Of a stretch of 64,000 bases of DNA, positions 46,502 to 57,900 are shown piece after piece (the stretch's first letter is position 1; each line of letters starts with the position of its first letter). The position numbers and the translations under genes are program-made. Origin of the DNA: Cinnamomum chago. Taxonomy: Eukaryota; Streptophyta; Magnoliopsida; Laurales; Lauraceae. The notes beneath the pieces were generated by a model that saw only the letters and a program-made list of their open reading frames with translations, had not been told where the DNA came from and searched no databases. The stretch covers positions 76,268,501 to 76,332,500 of the forward strand of contig CP142452.1 of NCBI GenBank assembly GCA_038049695.1, read 5' to 3'.

Positions 46502-47085
46502 AATGGGTTTTGAGGCATCATTTTATTATGATTTTAATTCAATGGTGAGGAAAAGTTTGATGAGTGTCAAACTTGAACTTGTGACTATTCATTGGGTTGG
46601 GGGGAGCGAGTAGTGAGTGTGGAAAGACTAGATTGACTCAATATCGGTCCCATGGCAAAAAAAAAAAAAAAAGTAGGGTGAAAAAATGAGTATTTTTAAA
46701 GTGGAGTGTTTTTTAGAATTTTCATATAAAAATATGTATGATACAAACAGAAAAATGCTCCTCCTAGTTCGGTCTACTAGGATGCATGATGATCATAAAA
46801 GTCCATTGGATGGAAAGATCTTAATGAGACCTACCTATATGCAAAATTTTGTCTCCATAAGATCATGTTAACCTTTTGATCCATGGCCTTAAGATTTAAT
46901 GATTTAGAAGCATTATTTTGTTATGGCTCCAATTCAATAGTCAGAAAAACTTGGATGAGTGTTAAGTTTGAACTTGTGACTATTATTTTGGGAGTGGGAG
47001 TGGGAGTGGGAGGGAGTGGGGGTGGGGGAGATTGTGGGCCCCATGACAAAAAAAAGAGGGGCAGAAAAATGGTCGTTTTGGAGAA
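46502..47085. repeat. Diverged direct duplication, about 190 bp each
   Basis: 46502-46690 and 46895-47085 share an ordered set of blocks: CATTTTATTATG / CATTATTTTGTTATGG, AATTCAATGGTGAGGAAAAG / AATTCAATAGTCAGAAAAAC, TTGAACTTGTGACTATT in both, a G-rich stretch, then CCATG(A/G)CAAAAAA. The second copy has an expanded GGGAGT/GGGGTG tract (46990-47030). Confidence 0.7.
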
Positions 47086-47865
47086 TTCCCATATATACAT
47101 ACATATATATTTTACATAAGTTTTAAGGGCATCATAGCTTGAGTAATATTGATATTTGAGGATCTAATTGCCTTTAGTAATTTTCATTGAATAGCCACAC
47201 TTGCAACTTTAATGGGTATATACAAAGAGCTAAAACTACTATAATAATTGAGAATTAGGAAATACTAGAATGAGATTTAATTTTTTTTTTAATCTTGGCT
47301 CAATAATTAGTAAGGATAGAGAGATTGATGAAGGTTTTGAATACATGATAAAAGCGGGAGGTTGAAGTGGAGACTAGCTTTTAAAGTACTAAATGATCGT
47401 CGCATGCCAACAAGGTTGAATAAATTTTTTACAGGACAACGATTAAATCAACTATGACCTATGAAGTATCATATTAGCAAATTAAGAAGGAACATGTGCG
47501 CAAAATAAACGCAACATAAATGTAACACAATTAAATCAATGCAGTTGTTTTTCCTTTGTTAGTTTCATTTTTTATTTCAGAATTTTAAATGAGGTTGCTT
47601 ATATTTTGGTTAACCATTGCTCTAGGCTTAGTGAAAGTTTTTGTAGGGTTGATGATATTTCAAACTGGATTAGGCCCATTTTGCCATCACTCTAGTTGTG
47701 GTTTTGCGTTTGGTTTGTCTTTTAATGAAAGGTTCTATTTGCCCAAAAAAAAAAAAAAAGCCCAAACCAAACCATTTAAAACCTTAATTATTGGTTCTTA
47801 GCCTCAAGCATGTCGAGCTTCTTCAACCCAAAATGCCATGGACACATGGCCCATTTGGTTATAGC
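47086..47865. other. Intergenic, no gene recognised
   Basis: AT-rich, with an A-run at 47744-47759 that may be the tail of an unrecognised retroposed copy. No supported frame. Confidence 0.35.
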
Positions 47866-47867
47866 TT

Positions 47868-47987
47868 TTTTTTTTTGCTAACGGGTTTCCCAATCCTTTG
47901 AGCTGGAAAACCTTTTAGGTGGTAGCACTAGTGGACTCAAACTTTAGTTCCTGAAAGAGGGGGGGGGGACTCAAACTTTAGTTCCTG

Positions 47988-48018
<31 letters not shown>

Positions 48019-48125
48019 GTAGCACTAGTGGACTCAAACTTTAGTTCCTGAAAGAGGGGGGGGGGTTTGATACTAGAACCTTTAATTTCGAAAGAGTGAG
48101 AAATCGTGGTCCTAGGCTAACCCCT
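47868..48125 (-). mobile_element. SINE relative with internal G-run duplications
   Basis: The T-run and GCTAACGGGTTTCCCAATCC at 47866-47898 match GCTACCGGAAGGTTCCCAAC of the SINE at 24351-24370. On the minus strand the other end reads GGTTAGCCTAGGACCACGA (A-box region) and GGTTCTAGTATC (B-box region). Between them the block GACTCAAACTTTAGTTCCTG plus AAAGAGG is repeated three times, each followed by a G-run. The longest run is 27 G at 47993-48019. Confidence 0.6.
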
Positions 48126-48756
48126 CTCATCCATACAATTGACATATTATCCGTCACCATCCAGCAAAAACTCCCATAACTGGTGTGTCTAGATGATCTT
48201 GACCATTCATTTTGAGCATCAACAAGTATTTGACACAATCAAATATCAACTGATGATCAAGATTATCTGACACAATGATTTTTGGCTCGTGGCCGCTGAT
48301 GCTTTCATGATCAGAAGACCCTGAAGGGCTCCCTACATGTCATGCTGGACTGAAGGACCTTAATAAATATAAAATATAGGAGTTCTTAATTAGCCTCGAG
48401 CATCCGGACTCGTGAACACATATGCCAAGCATTGCATGTTTACCAAGAAAGAGATATGACCTGGTGATGAATGATATCTTTCCGTATCTCAAAAGATACA
48501 TACTAAATGGAGCAGATTAAAGAAAGAGAGGAGAGACTGCTGCATCCATCACCAACCTGTATCAATGCAGGTGCTGAAAACCAAGTGAGGATGAGAGAGG
48601 GAGAATAGCTTGGGTGGTTGTTGCAGCTCCCACCAATCTGCATCAGTGCAGGTGCGGAAAACCAAGAACCATGAGGTTCACGAGGCGACGCTGCAACATG
48701 GCGCCACCCCATTCGCTATCCTTCTCCAGGAGATACCAGAATGGCTCAACAACTCT

Positions 48757-48793
<37 letters not shown>

Positions 48794-50183
48794 TTGTTGC
48801 TAATGAAGCCAGGAGCTATAGGTCTATAGGTCTAACAACAATACAAGATAGCAGTAGCTAAGCTATGCTTTTGTTGAGTCAGAGCTCGCAACTAACTTGT
48901 AAAAGAACACAGCAGAAAGCATTCCTTCAGTTTCTCACCGTTTCATCTACCACTCTCTGATCATCTCTCTCTCCGAAAATTACTTAATGACTAGTGTTCA
49001 CGCCTCTTACCAAAAGCCCTCATTTCCCAATACAAATATAACCTCGTCTATTAACACCTACTACCCTACTCTCTATAGTAAGACAAACCCTATCCTACTC
49101 TATCCCATCAGATGCCTACTTATTCACCATGGCATTTTTGCCCTTAACTCTCTCTAGAGTGAGACTCAGGTCGTCAATGCAACTATTGACCACCATTCTT
49201 GTCTGTTGAAGGCCCCACCCACTGGATCTCTCTTTATTTATACAACAGTGATAATTTGACACACTTGAAAAGATTGTAATTTAAATGACGAAGCATTTTG
49301 AATATCGATGGTTTTACCTATATTTTCATTGTATTGTTTTACGTATCCTTCATCATGGTTTGGACTTTGGATCATTTCAATTTTGACAAGGCATATTATG
49401 TAGTTGAGTCCTTAATTGATTAATTTAAGTTTACTAAACGTGGCAGGATGGGCGATTAAGTCTGCCACGAGTTGAGTTAGGGTGTACCTGAACTTGGTGA
49501 GTAAACTTGTACCTGATAATCAATCAGATACATAGACCAACAACTAGAGCAAATGGCCCAAATCCGACCCCAATTAAACCCCGAATTTGTTGATAATAGC
49601 CATCAACATCCTCCCAAGTATTGGTGCAAGATAGATCCCTCTAGTCGGAATTGTACCCATCTTCAGATTGATCATAGTAACACTACAAGTACAACCTGCA
49701 AATGTGTGCTGACACAAATACGCGGGGACACATTGATACTGACTAGTTTGAATTTTATAAGTCAACACTGCCCATGCGTTCTAGACGTAATATGGACTCA
49801 ATGGATGTAAGTGTGATCCGGGTCCACTTAACTGATTGCCAGCCCTAGCATCAGGGACTATCTTCGACATTATAAAACAATATATGGTCAAAATCGTCTT
49901 TGTAGTAGCACTAAAACCACTGATGCCATGCAGAGAAAGATGGAAGAACAAAGGCGCGTCTAGCCTCCTTCAGTCGTTTCTTGCCATGGTTTTCAGAGAT
50001 GTCAAGCACCAAAAACAATACGCATGTCAAGCCTTTATGTTTGACTCTTCCTCACTCCAAAACAAAATCAAACTACAATAAAAATACGCTTTACAAAACT
50101 ACGTACAAAACCAGACTCATTCCTCCTCTCCATAATCAATCCCAAACACTTTCCAATCTGCAAAACAAGAACACATCATATCC
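48126..50183. other. Intergenic and WOX2-type gene upstream region
   Basis: A (GA)n run lies at 48759-48790. A 50-bp direct duplication (TGTATCAATGCAGGTGCTGA near 48556 and TGCATCAGTGCAGGTGCGGA near 48638) is seen. No gene is supported. TATAAAAC at 49871-49878 lies about 310 bases before the homeobox gene's ATG and could be its TATA box, though the distance implies a long 5' UTR. Confidence 0.4.
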
Positions 50184-51553
50184 ATGGAGGAAGAGAAGAG
50201 TATAGACATGCCCATTTCATCGACTGCTGGCAGTGGGACACCTTCTAGCTCTAGGTGGAACCCCACTAAGGAACAGATAGGTGTTTTGGAGGGGCTGTAC
50301 AAGCAAGGGATTCGAACGCCAAGTGCTGAGCAGATACAGCAGATAACAAGTAGGCTTAGAGCTTATGGGCATATAGAAGGGAAGAACGTTTTCTATTGGT
50401 TTCAAAACCACAAGGCAAGGCAAAGGCAGAAGCAGAAGCAAGAGAGTATGGTCTATTTTAATAGGTTTCTGCACAAGTCCACACCCATCTTAGCTCCTCC
50501 CTGCACCAATGGTCTCTCTTTCTCTCTCTATGTATCTAACTTTTTTTTTTCCTTTTGTTTTATGTGTAGTAAGTTCTTCATTAATTAGTTGGGTTTTCAG
50601 AATTTTGTCAACTTGGTTATTGGGAAAGTTTTGTTCTTCTTCTTGTTTATATGGTTGTTGCAAATCTACTCTAGGAAGGATCTTTTCCATGTTTTATTTT
50701 CTTATTGCCAATATGGCTTTTTTTTTTGTTTAAAACAATGAAAAAAAAAAATCATTTGCACATAACGTTCTTTATCTTGGCCTTTGTTATATAGTTTTCC
50801 TTCGGAATAGGTGGTTCTCTTTCTTAGAAGCAGAAGCATTTCTTATATGCAGAATGAATGATGTTGCCATTACATGTCTCTAGTTTCTGTTTTGCTCTCA
50901 GCTTCTGTCTGTCTCCTTTTCTCTTATCTGGAATAATGAATTTTCTTCCTTCTATGAATTAAGTTAAACCTCATATTTCAGCATTTTCATGCATTCTGAA
51001 CTCTAATTTATGTCAAGTTACTATCCATTCCTTTTATGTTTTTCTAAAGTCTTAACAATCTTTCTGAGTACGTATCAACATATAGTTTTGATCTTCCTGC
51101 ATGTAATTCTAGACGTGTGACATGTGTCTTGCTTTCAACTATCTCACATATCTTGAAATAGTTCTATTTATATTTCTGAAATGTGTTTTTATTGTTTCAG
51201 TTGTTTGTGGAGCTTACTGCATTCCACATCCTCCCGTAGGCTTCTACCCTCAGTATCCGAAGGTACTTCTGCCGGGAGCCATGAGGAGGCCCATTGAAGA
51301 AAAGTTTGCAGGGAAGACTAAGGAGAACCTTTGTGAAGGATATGAATCTGCACACCCCGTTAATGATAGCACGGATATCGAAGGCACCATGACCCATGAG
51401 ACCCTGCAGCTGTTTCCTCTACACCCAACAGGCATTTTAGAATCACGCTCTGAAGACCAATCTCCTTCCTCTTCTACCCAAACATGCAATATAGAAGAGG
51501 GCTCTGTAGAAGAGACTTTCATCAATTTCTGGAGTAACCATGAGAGCCAGTAA
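50184..51553 (+). CDS. WOX2: WUSCHEL-related homeobox transcription factor, WOX2 type, 226 aa
   Basis: Two exons, 50184-50511 and 51201-51553, with a 689-bp GT-AG intron (ACCAATG/GTCTCT and TTGTTTCAG/TTGTTT) that splits a Val codon, giving 226 residues. Residues 24-86 form the WOX homeodomain, with the enlarged loops of the family and the [16 protein letters not shown] recognition helix. Directly after it, [10 protein letters not shown] resembles the AYFNRLLHK of Arabidopsis WOX2. The WUS box, [11 protein letters not shown], is at about 177-187, and the C-terminus TFINFW resembles the PFIDFF end of WOX2. Proteins of this clade act in the nucleus. In Arabidopsis WOX2 marks the apical lineage of the early embryo, so embryo expression is likely but inferred. 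The length is slightly below Arabidopsis WOX2 (about 260). Poly(A) signals AATAAA lie at 51714 and 51726. The frame looks intact. Confidence 0.9.
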
Positions 51554-51713
51554 GGCAGTAAGGCTTGGTGGCTGGTGCTAATATGCATTGGAAGAGTCAA
51601 GGGTCTGAAAAGAAAGGGATATTCAGAGACTAGATTGGGATTGTGGGTGCTTTTTCTTTTTGTGAATGGGGTGGTAGTTTTAGTCGTGGTGTGCTTGGTT
51701 CTTAGGTTCATCA

Positions 51714-51731
51714 AATAAATGTATGAATAAA
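51714..51731 (+). promoter_or_regulatory. Two poly(A) signals AATAAA
   Basis: AATAAA at 51714-51719 and 51726-51731, about 160-175 bases after the stop of the WOX2-type gene. Confidence 0.5.
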
Positions 51732-54060
51732 TGGGAGTGTGGGGATTGGGTAAGTTGTGCATGGAGAAGTGAAAGAGACTGAGCGGTACGTTGGTTTTGG
51801 TCATCGTACCAAAGGGATAGAATTTAGAAATCTTTGACTTCTCTGTCTTTCTTGAATGGAATTGGAATCATATGAACTTTTGACTCTTCTGACTTTGTTC
51901 AGCCATTGTCACGTGAGGCGCAGGAGGTGATACAGTTTGCATATGATAAATCAATCTACCTTGTTTGTCATTGGTTGCGTGATTAGTAGCACATACAAGA
52001 GGTCAAGGTTCAAGAAGTGGTACCACCCTCTTCTGCTTCAAAATATATAAAAATTGTTTTTAAGATAGGGTGGTCCAACCTGTGGAGCCCACCTGAAAGC
52101 AATGCAATCACAAGGAACAAGGGTTTTGAAAGGTATCCTGATGAATATTTTGTTTACTGGTAATAAGGAATTATTAGAACCTCTCAATGTCATCAAATTA
52201 ATTTTTAAGGATATCAAAGTTGATCCATCTCAACCATCAGATAATATCATTTGGTTGCCTAAATTTGCAGAGTCATTTTGGTCATCCACAATTTTGGGAC
52301 TCAAAAATATGAAGTGTTGGAAATTTATGGTGGACCAATGGGCCCTACGAGTAGTTCAGACACTGGTCTCACCAGGAAACAATACAATAACAGAGGATAT
52401 GGGTTTGAACCATTGGTATGGTTGTTTTTGAAAATTTCTCATACTAAGTTACGTTTACTAGGTTTTACTAGATTGTAGTTTAATTTTATGGGGACAGATA
52501 GTTTGGTGATCAGACTGTGTAGATGGTACTTTATTTGAGCAATTTAATGAGAGATCCCGTGGGTTCAAATAGTTGGTGAACTACATACATGAGGCTGGCC
52601 CAGAGAAATCTGGGGCTTGGTCTAGCTTGGGACCTGGATATCCACATCAGTCGTCTGAATCAGTAAGCCATGGTCCATGCCTATGCCCAAAATGTAGTTT
52701 TTACATCTTTTTATTTCCTTGGTAAGGCAAAGATCTGAACTTCTTGAGTTTATTATGTAATGAAGATGATTGAATCTAAAATAGGCCACACCCCCGAGAC
52801 TCGCACATTTAAAATCTTAAACATTTGATTAGCTGCTTTCAAATTCAACAGTTGAAATGGGAAAGAAGAATGATCCCATTCCAGTGTAAAAAATCCCAAT
52901 CTAGTTTGTTCTAAGGGCATTGTTCTCACAATTTTCTGCCATAGCCATTGGGCACCAATATGTGTCCCATGTGCATGTTCTACAGCCTCCTCCCAAACTG
53001 CTTCTATAAACAGTCCACCTCCTGCAGATGATACATCTCCCTCTCCTTTTCCATGCCCCACAATATAAACTAGTTAGATCTGAGTTAGGTCCATGGTACC
53101 AGACCTGTATCTAGGCTCAAACATGATTAAGTTTATAACTTTATATACTTGAAGTCAGACTTAATTTTAGACCCTAGTCAAAATACAAAGACCTCACAAA
53201 AAAGATGACACAATCAGGCCCTATAGCCATGCCAATTGTAGGGAAGGGGGGAGGAAGGACTATCGATGAGACCTAGAATGTGCAAAATATCAACTTCCAT
53301 CTAATATATGCCCTCAAGCTTAATCATTTTAAAAGGCCCCCTCTTTTTAAAAGTTTTCAATTCAATGAAGACCTGTGGTTAGATTAGTAGTGATGGTGTT
53401 TGTGAGCAGTTGAATTGATCATGGTGAGCCACATAGGTGCGCCCAATCCACTACTTAGCTGATGGTGAAGGACTTGCGTGTGCGAGGGTGTGTGAGTATG
53501 ACTATTACCTCCCAAAATAGTAAAAGTATTATATAAATCCATGAAATTAAGTTTTATCATATATAATGCAGACTAATGAATCCCCAATTCTAGGGGATTA
53601 CAACTTGATCCCCCAATGGTAGGATTGAATCCCTTGAGCTTCTATCGATCCGAATATACTTAGACCATTCATTCAAGGATAATTTTTTCTTCTATCGATA
53701 CAAATATACTAGATCATTGGATCGAGGACCATTTTTTCTTTATTAATATAAATACATTAAACTCGTGGGACATAAATTAGGAGTCCAGAAAAAATGGTTT
53801 GTCATTAAACTTCATATCTAGGTTTGTCCAACTTGGACATAAATTCCAAGCCCAAGGGCGTTTTCATAAATTCCTCTGCAACAATACCGCGTGATAAACA
53901 AGACCAACAACAATCCATCAAAGTGATCCAAGAAACCTTTCCAGTCACGTTGAAATTGAATAGAAGAAGAAGTAGAAGAAGAAGAAGAGGATTTTCTCAA
54001 ACAAGACACCATCTTCGATCGACCTCTCATTCCAGCGTTCTTCACCGTCAGATTCCCATC
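51732..54060. other. Intergenic between WOX2-type and VPS2 genes
   Basis: No gene supported. Near 51970-52025 the words TTGGTTGCGTGATTAGTAGC and AGGTTCAAGAAGTGG are spaced like Pol III A and B boxes, so a SINE head is possible. The last 200-250 bases before 54061 should hold the VPS2 5' UTR; a GAAGAA-rich stretch lies at 53963-53992. Confidence 0.4.
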
Positions 54061-54912
54061 ATGAGTTTCCTTTTCGGCAAGCGAAAAACCCCTGCAGGTA
54101 TCCCATCTATCCATTGATCCATCTCTGATCGATTTCCTCGAACCTATTGCGATTCCACCTGTTCGCGCGTTTGGATGTACCCAATTTCACAATTGGTCGT
54201 ATATTTTGGTTGGAACGATTTGGTTATGTTTAGTGGCGGGACGGAATTAGGGTTCTGTGGATTGCGTTTTGGGGGTGCATCCAAACGCGCACTTAGTTTT
54301 TTCTTCTTCTCCTTCTTCTAATGTGATTAAGGTCAAATGGTTAGGATGAATTCGCCAATTGGCGGTGCTAAAGCTGCCAGTTTTGTATGATTCAATTTCT
54401 ATTTGAGGTAGATTTGTGGCATATCGTCACTTTTGTTGATGTCTGATTTCTCTGTTGGGGGATGTCTCCATATCCTAGCTTACATGCGGCAGATGTTGAT
54501 GGGATGAAATTCAGTTCAGACTGGTTCTTTTAGTGGCTTGGACCATGGATTGATTATGGGTTTAAGGTTACAATGAGTGGACAATAAAGATTTCTAATTG
54601 TCTGCTGATTTTCATCTGTTACATGTTTTTGATCTGCGGCCAATTATCTATTTTCGCATGTATTGTGCCATTTTATGGATTACTGATATTGGCCGTGACA
54701 TTCATTTAATGTCATCTGCTTAGTATCTGGTGATGATGTTGTTGTTGATGTTGATGTTGATGTTGTACAGAACTTCTGAGGGAGAATAAGCGAATGCTAG
54801 ACAAATCTATTAGAGAAATAGAAAGGGAGAGACAATCTCTTCAAAATCAAGAGAAGAAGCTTATTCTAGAGATCAAGAAATCTGCAAAGCAAGGCCAGAT
54901 GGTATAATTATT

Positions 54913-54951
<39 letters not shown>

Positions 54952-57900
54952 GACTAGGCCTGTGTTTGACTGTCACATGTTTATTTTCTCTAGTAGTGAT
55001 TGCACTCATTATTATTTGCTCAATAATGATGGTTAATGATCACAGTGTTACAAAATTTGAAAGTATGAAGGTAGAAAGATCATAAAATTATGTAGAAAAG
55101 AAACATTAATGAAGGTAACAACCCCTTTGATAAAAGAAGTAAGTATTGCAAGTAGAAGGTATTCGGGTAAGGGTGAGGCTAATAAAAACTTGGAAGGAGG
55201 TGGTTATAAGCGACACCTTAGGTTATGCAGTGGCAGAGAACTTAGCCTTAAAAAATAATGAGTGGAAAAATAGAACTCACAAAGCAGACTCTAGCTAGAT
55301 GAGTTGAAGCTTTGATGACAATCATTATTTAGAAACAAAACAAAATCATGACTTGGTAGGGATTGTCCTTTTATCTCTAGAGTCGCTTCAATTGGAAAAA
55401 TCTTAAAGGGAAGATCTATGTTAGTGTCATGAGGGAAAAAATGAAGAGAAAAAGAAAAAGGAAGATCCTTATTGGGCATAACAAAAATTGTATACTATCA
55501 GTACTTGTGTAAATGTCTAACACTTTCCTTTGAGTTGGTGCATAGATGTCAATCTTGCCTGTAACTCTTTGTATATGCTGCCTTGAGAGTAATTTGGTAA
55601 AGGTATCTGCAAGTCAGTCCTCATATTTGATGTAGGGAGTGGAGATGATTTCAGAGGCAATTTCTTTTGCATGAGATAATAATATGTTTAAATGTGTATT
55701 TGTCCTTTGGAGGACAGGATTAGAAGTAAATGATCATAGGTTTAGCAGAAGTGAGCCTTAATTCTTCCATGAGCCATTTCATCAATTAGGGATTGCAAGT
55801 TGTGTGTTGTGTTGCATGGGCAACAACTGTAGTTTTTTGCTTGACTATCTATCCTCCCACAATGATACAAACTCCAGACGTAGATTGTTGATCATCTGGA
55901 AATCTATCCCAGTCTGCATCTGAATAGCCCTTGACCTTTAGATATCTATTATCCATGTAGAATTACTTTTCCTGGTTGGCTCTTGATGTATAGCAGTATT
56001 TGTGATGGGTTCGAGAAGCGAAGTTTTCGATGCATGCATATATAGGTCAGCATGACTCATTGCAAGTGAGATGTCTGGATGATTTATAGCTACGTATATC
56101 AATTATCCTAGTACTATAGGATAAATCTGGTGATTACATCTAGGATAACTCCCTCTTTAAGTTGTAGCTTACGAATTTACAATTGACATTGGGAGGTGCA
56201 TCAACAGGTTTTATTCCTGGATTGCATGTTGGCATGAAGCAGATGCAACTATACAAGGCATATTTCCTTTAGGGAGAAAGGTCCAATGTCTGGAATGGGA
56301 TATGTAAATTTGAAGGCAATTGACAATAATTGTAGGTCTTTGATGTGAAAAGACTCTCCAGATTAACATATATATATATATATATTTTAAAACCCTTCAC
56401 TGGCTATTGCTTCAGGTCTGCAGTTGTGCTATCACCTTCTGCCAATGTGATATATGATGTCAATGACGAATGCCATTATAACAGTGAATTCCTTCTATCC
56501 TTTGTGTGAAACACCAAATAGTTTAAGTAGACTGCTTTCCGATCAAGACAATGGGATGGGAAAAGTTCTTGAAGGAAGCCTGTGGTTATTGCCTTAATCA
56601 TATAGATGGCATTTTCCATTGATACACCACACCTTAGTTTCTTCCTGTTGAATGAACCTAAGCGGTGGATGCTCTTGATATCTTCATGCAAATTTATGTT
56701 TTGACATCTAATAGTGTAAAGGCTAATCTATATGCTAAAATATGATGAAACTAATGGATTTAGTTTTTGCAACTGTGGCAAGTACTTCAAGATCATCAAT
56801 TCTATAGGTTTTCTTGAATCCTTTTGCAACCAAACATGCTTTGTAAGAAGCAAACCACTATCTGGATGATACCGAGAGAAAACACACTTACATTCTACAC
56901 TTGCACTGTATAGGCCTTTGCCCCTGCTGGAATATAGTTTATTTATTTATTTATTATTGTTCAGTTATGGTTTATAGCAGACAACTCTTTTCCACTTGAC
57001 TTTTCCAGGAGGGATCAAGTAGAGTTGCTTTGACTCTTTTAGGAAAGGAGATTGAAGAATTCATGTAGTTGGGACAGGTCTTTGATGATGATGATTGATC
57101 TGTGAGACTGAGGTGAGACTTCGATATTAAAGAAACTTTGGCATAGAATGAGTAGTATAGCTTCTAGGCTTTTTTTCGTGACAGCAATAAGCAAGTCTAG
57201 ATAAGGATCTAGAGATTAAGAGGGGCAAGTAGGTCATGGTCCATTCTTGCTTCCTCCAATGTACATTTCAACCACTTTCGATCACTGTAGAAAATTTGTC
57301 AGAAACTCCTAGTCATCTTCATCATCTCTGCCCTATTCCATTGAACTGTATATTAAGGTTAAGTGCACCAGCGGTAATTTGCATATTAGGGTTATTGGAC
57401 ACTTTAACATTAGGAAATCCCTTTATCCTGGGTACTTCCTGTCACTCTAGAAGAGGTGATATCGCAAAACTTGTTTGAAGATTCTCACAGTCTTACTGTG
57501 GCAGTACTAATTCCATCAAATGGGTTTCATCTGAACATGATGGTCTCTGGTTGTATCAGCCATGATATCGCAAAACTTGTTTGAAGATTCTCAGAGTCTT
57601 AATGTGGCAGTGACTGTACTAATTCCATCAAATGGGTTTCATCTGAACATGATGGTCTCTGGAGGTTTCAACTTTCGATTCATTCTGAATGAGATGAAGA
57701 CTCTGTCCTTCTCTTTACAAGTGGAGTTGTACTATTGTTAGACAAACAAGGAATGGACTGAGATTCATTGTTCTTTGGTCTATTGCTGTAGTTGTTTTTG
57801 CATAGATGTTTTTTCTATAGCTTCGGTATAGTGCTCCTATATCATCGAAGCTCTTTATATATCCTTTTTTTGTTAATAAATTCTGTGTTTAAAAAACATC

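Noticed and set aside
52102-52431. 109-codon open frame
   Set aside because: No domain; overlaps a region with SINE-like boxes.
52753-53061. 102-codon minus-strand open frame
   Set aside because: No recognised family and no supporting context.
53824-54060. In-frame extension upstream of VPS2.1
   Set aside because: It begins at TTG; the family starts with the M-S-F-L-F-G-K-R-K sequence encoded from 54061, and the upstream part is basic low-complexity sequence typical of a 5' UTR.
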